A model generated the notes under the pieces. The model worked only from the letters and a program-made list of their open reading frames with translations. It searched no databases and had not been told where the DNA came from. The position numbers and the translations under genes are program-made. Of a stretch of DNA of 21,169 bases, positions 20,024 to 21,169 are shown one piece after another. Source of the stretch: an uncultured Candidatus Saccharibacteria bacterium. Its GTDB lineage: Bacteria > Patescibacteriota > Saccharimonadia > Saccharimonadales > Saccharimonadaceae. The stretch is taken from positions 1 to 21,169 of the forward strand of contig CALHWA010000024.1 in the NCBI GenBank assembly GCA_938036845.1. Reading direction: 5' to 3'. How positions within the stretch are numbered: the stretch's first letter is position 1; each line of letters opens with the position of its first letter.

Positions 20024-20080
20024 TTGGCAAAGCAGAGTAGCTGTGATTAAATAAGAACAGCTAACGAACATAAGGAGGGG
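20024..20080 (+). promoter_or_regulatory. Promoter and Shine-Dalgarno of the GH16 gene
   Basis: TTGGCA (20024-20029), a 17-bp spacer and TTAAAT (20047-20052) with TG three bases before form a moderate promoter. AAGGAGGGG (20072-20080) lies just before ATG 20083 and is nearly the full anti-16S complement, so translation should be strong. I see nothing else in 19860-20020. Confidence 0.55.
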
Positions 20081-20082
20081 AT

Positions 20083-21169
20083 ATGTTGGCAACACGAGCA
20101 ACAAAACAAGCAAAAGCTGGCTTGGCGCTTGGGCTTACTGTGGCGTGCGCTATAATGGGTACAAACTGTGGCATAGCGCAGTCAGCATCGGCAGCAGATC
20201 ATCTGCCGCGTGATGTACAGGCGCATTATAAAAAAGTGTGGGGTGATGAATTTGACGGTAATAAACTCGACACAACCAGATGGGCTGTACCGACGGGCTG
20301 TTTTGACCTTGCGTCGGGTATGGAAGGGCGCTTTCGGGCAGACATGGTGCGTCAGTACGACGGTAAACTCCATCTTCTAGCGCAGCATGATAAAAATGGC
20401 AAACCATGCCAGGCTGGTCATGCTGCCTTCTCGACAGGGATGGTAAACTCACACTACCTCAGCGACTGGAAAGACAAAAGTGTCGCCTATGCCTGGGGGC
20501 CAGGTACCTATTACGAGGCGTCTATCAAGCTGCCAGAGGGTAACAAGAACAGTGGTGCTCGAGCAAGCTGGACGTCATTTTGGCTCACAAGCACAACATT
20601 CAATTGGCCAACCAGTGGTGAGCTCGATGTCTTCGAGTCGCGTGGCTATGATTCGGGCTGGTTGCAAGCTAATGTCCATACGCAGCCACGCCAGGGTAAT
20701 AAAGAGCGTTCACACCAGCACCAGCACGTTCTCGATCGGAATATTGTCGGCAATACACAAACTGCCTTCCATACCTACGGTGTCTTGAATAAGAAGGATG
20801 GGACGATCGAATTCTACTATGATGGGCACATGGTACACCGCGTGACGCCAGATGATGCAAACTGGCCCTTTGCCAAGGCGGCTAATAAACTCTTCATTCG
20901 CTTGAATCACCAGATCGGCGGCCTCAATGAGCCATACAAGAAGGCTAGCCCTAAGGATTACGAAGTCGCAAAAGATATGCAGGTCGACTATGTACGGGTC
21001 TACCAAGAAAAGACTGCTGCTGATAAGCCACAGGACGCGGTGGTGAGCGTGCCCGATTGGCGTCTCCGCAACAAGCTCAATCAAGCTATTGCCCAAGTGA
21101 CCCATACAAAGCGCGGTGATGCACAGCCCATGCTTGCCTCAGATCTCGAAAAGCTAACTACGCTCGACC
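20083..21169 (+). CDS. Secreted GH16 beta-glucanase with start of a leucine-rich repeat domain (3' end outside window)
   Basis: This is a partial product of 362 residues with no stop before the window end. Residues 1-37 form a Sec signal peptide: Arg/Lys-rich start, hydrophobic core AGLALGLTVACAIMG, and ASA/AD cleavage near 37. Residues about 50-308 are a glycoside hydrolase family 16 domain. It opens with VWGDEFDG and contains the catalytic motif E-x-D-x-x-E (GELDVFES: nucleophile E180, D182, acid/base E185). GH16 enzymes cleave beta-1,3 or beta-1,3-1,4 glucans and related galactans; the exact glycan cannot be read here. From about 322 the sequence (VPDWRLRNKLNQAI ... LASDLEKLTTLD) has the form of the cap before internalin-like leucine-rich repeats. 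It is probably a surface or secreted enzyme acting on host or biofilm polysaccharide. Confidence 0.92.
   Translation, partial: MLATRATKQAKAGLALGLTVACAIMGTNCGIAQSASAADHLPRDVQAHYKKVWGDEFDGNKLDTTRWAVPTGCFDLASGMEGRFRADMVRQYDGKLHLLAQHDKNGKPCQAGHAAFSTGMVNSHYLSDWKDKSVAYAWGPGTYYEASIKLPEGNKNSGARASWTSFWLTSTTFNWPTSGELDVFESRGYDSGWLQANVHTQPRQGNKERSHQHQHVLDRNIVGNTQTAFHTYGVLNKKDGTIEFYYDGHMVHRVTPDDANWPFAKAANKLFIRLNHQIGGLNEPYKKASPKDYEVAKDMQVDYVRVYQEKTAADKPQDAVVSVPDWRLRNKLNQAIAQVTHTKRGDAQPMLASDLEKLTTLD

Noticed and set aside
1..21169. CRISPR arrays, insertion sequences, integrases or attachment sites
   Set aside because: I found no regularly spaced repeats, transposase-like products or flanking duplications. 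The two tRNA genes show no nearby partial copies of their 3' ends.

Overview
The window looks like chromosomal DNA of a small-genome bacterium, most probably Candidatus Saccharibacteria (TM7, Patescibacteria/CPR). That placement is an inference from gene content and style: very short intergenic gaps, a short zinc-free ribosomal protein L32, a stripped-down translation and RNA set, anaerobic ribonucleotide reductase, and a secreted surface glycosidase. No database search was possible. I saw no IS element, integrase or CRISPR array.

Layout. 1-297 is the tail of an unidentified gene. 395-470 (minus) is tRNA-Ala(CGC), with its own promoter and terminator. 550-5870 (plus) holds a MurF-like Mur ligase, an anchored extracytoplasmic protein and leuS, ending in a bidirectional terminator. 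6028-6494 (minus) is a small gene broken by a +1 frameshift, with a perfect 22-bp palindrome over its promoter. 6633-9771 (plus) is an RNA-centred block: rpmF (L32), nusB, a Nudix hydrolase, rnc, rpsP (S16) and khpA. 9899-10225 (minus) is a small tail-anchored protein divergent from trmD (10326-10982), and rimM is not where it is usually found. After trmD come a four-helix membrane protein and tRNA-Gln(UUG) (minus).

12282-16452 is the most coherent functional unit. A consensus-like promoter is overlaid by two NrdR-box-like sites whose centres are 31 bp apart. It drives nrdD (class III ribonucleotide reductase), nrdG (radical-SAM activase), a ferredoxin/flavodoxin-NAD(P)H-reductase-like flavoprotein, and a small protein with a CX2CX5CX7C motif. 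The last three genes overlap by 1-4 nt. I read this as an anaerobic dNTP-synthesis operon carrying its own candidate electron-delivery chain.

16510-18929 holds a PAP2 phosphatase, a five-helix membrane protein and rmuC. 18959-19594 (minus) is a peptidase E-like S51 protease. A secreted GH16 beta-glucanase that appears to run into a leucine-rich repeat domain starts at 20083 and leaves the window.

The main system-level observation concerns transcription starts. Several genes (murF, trmD, the 11185 membrane protein, PAP2, rmuC; less exactly leuS and the 10225 minus gene) have an extended -10 box (TGnTAnnnT) ending only 6-9 nt before the ATG. They have no usable Shine-Dalgarno sequence and little or no -35 element. 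This is the architecture of leaderless mRNAs. Others (rpmF, rnc, rpsP, khpA, nrdD, nrdG, GH16) have clear Shine-Dalgarno leaders. The promoter positions decide several start codons in this annotation.
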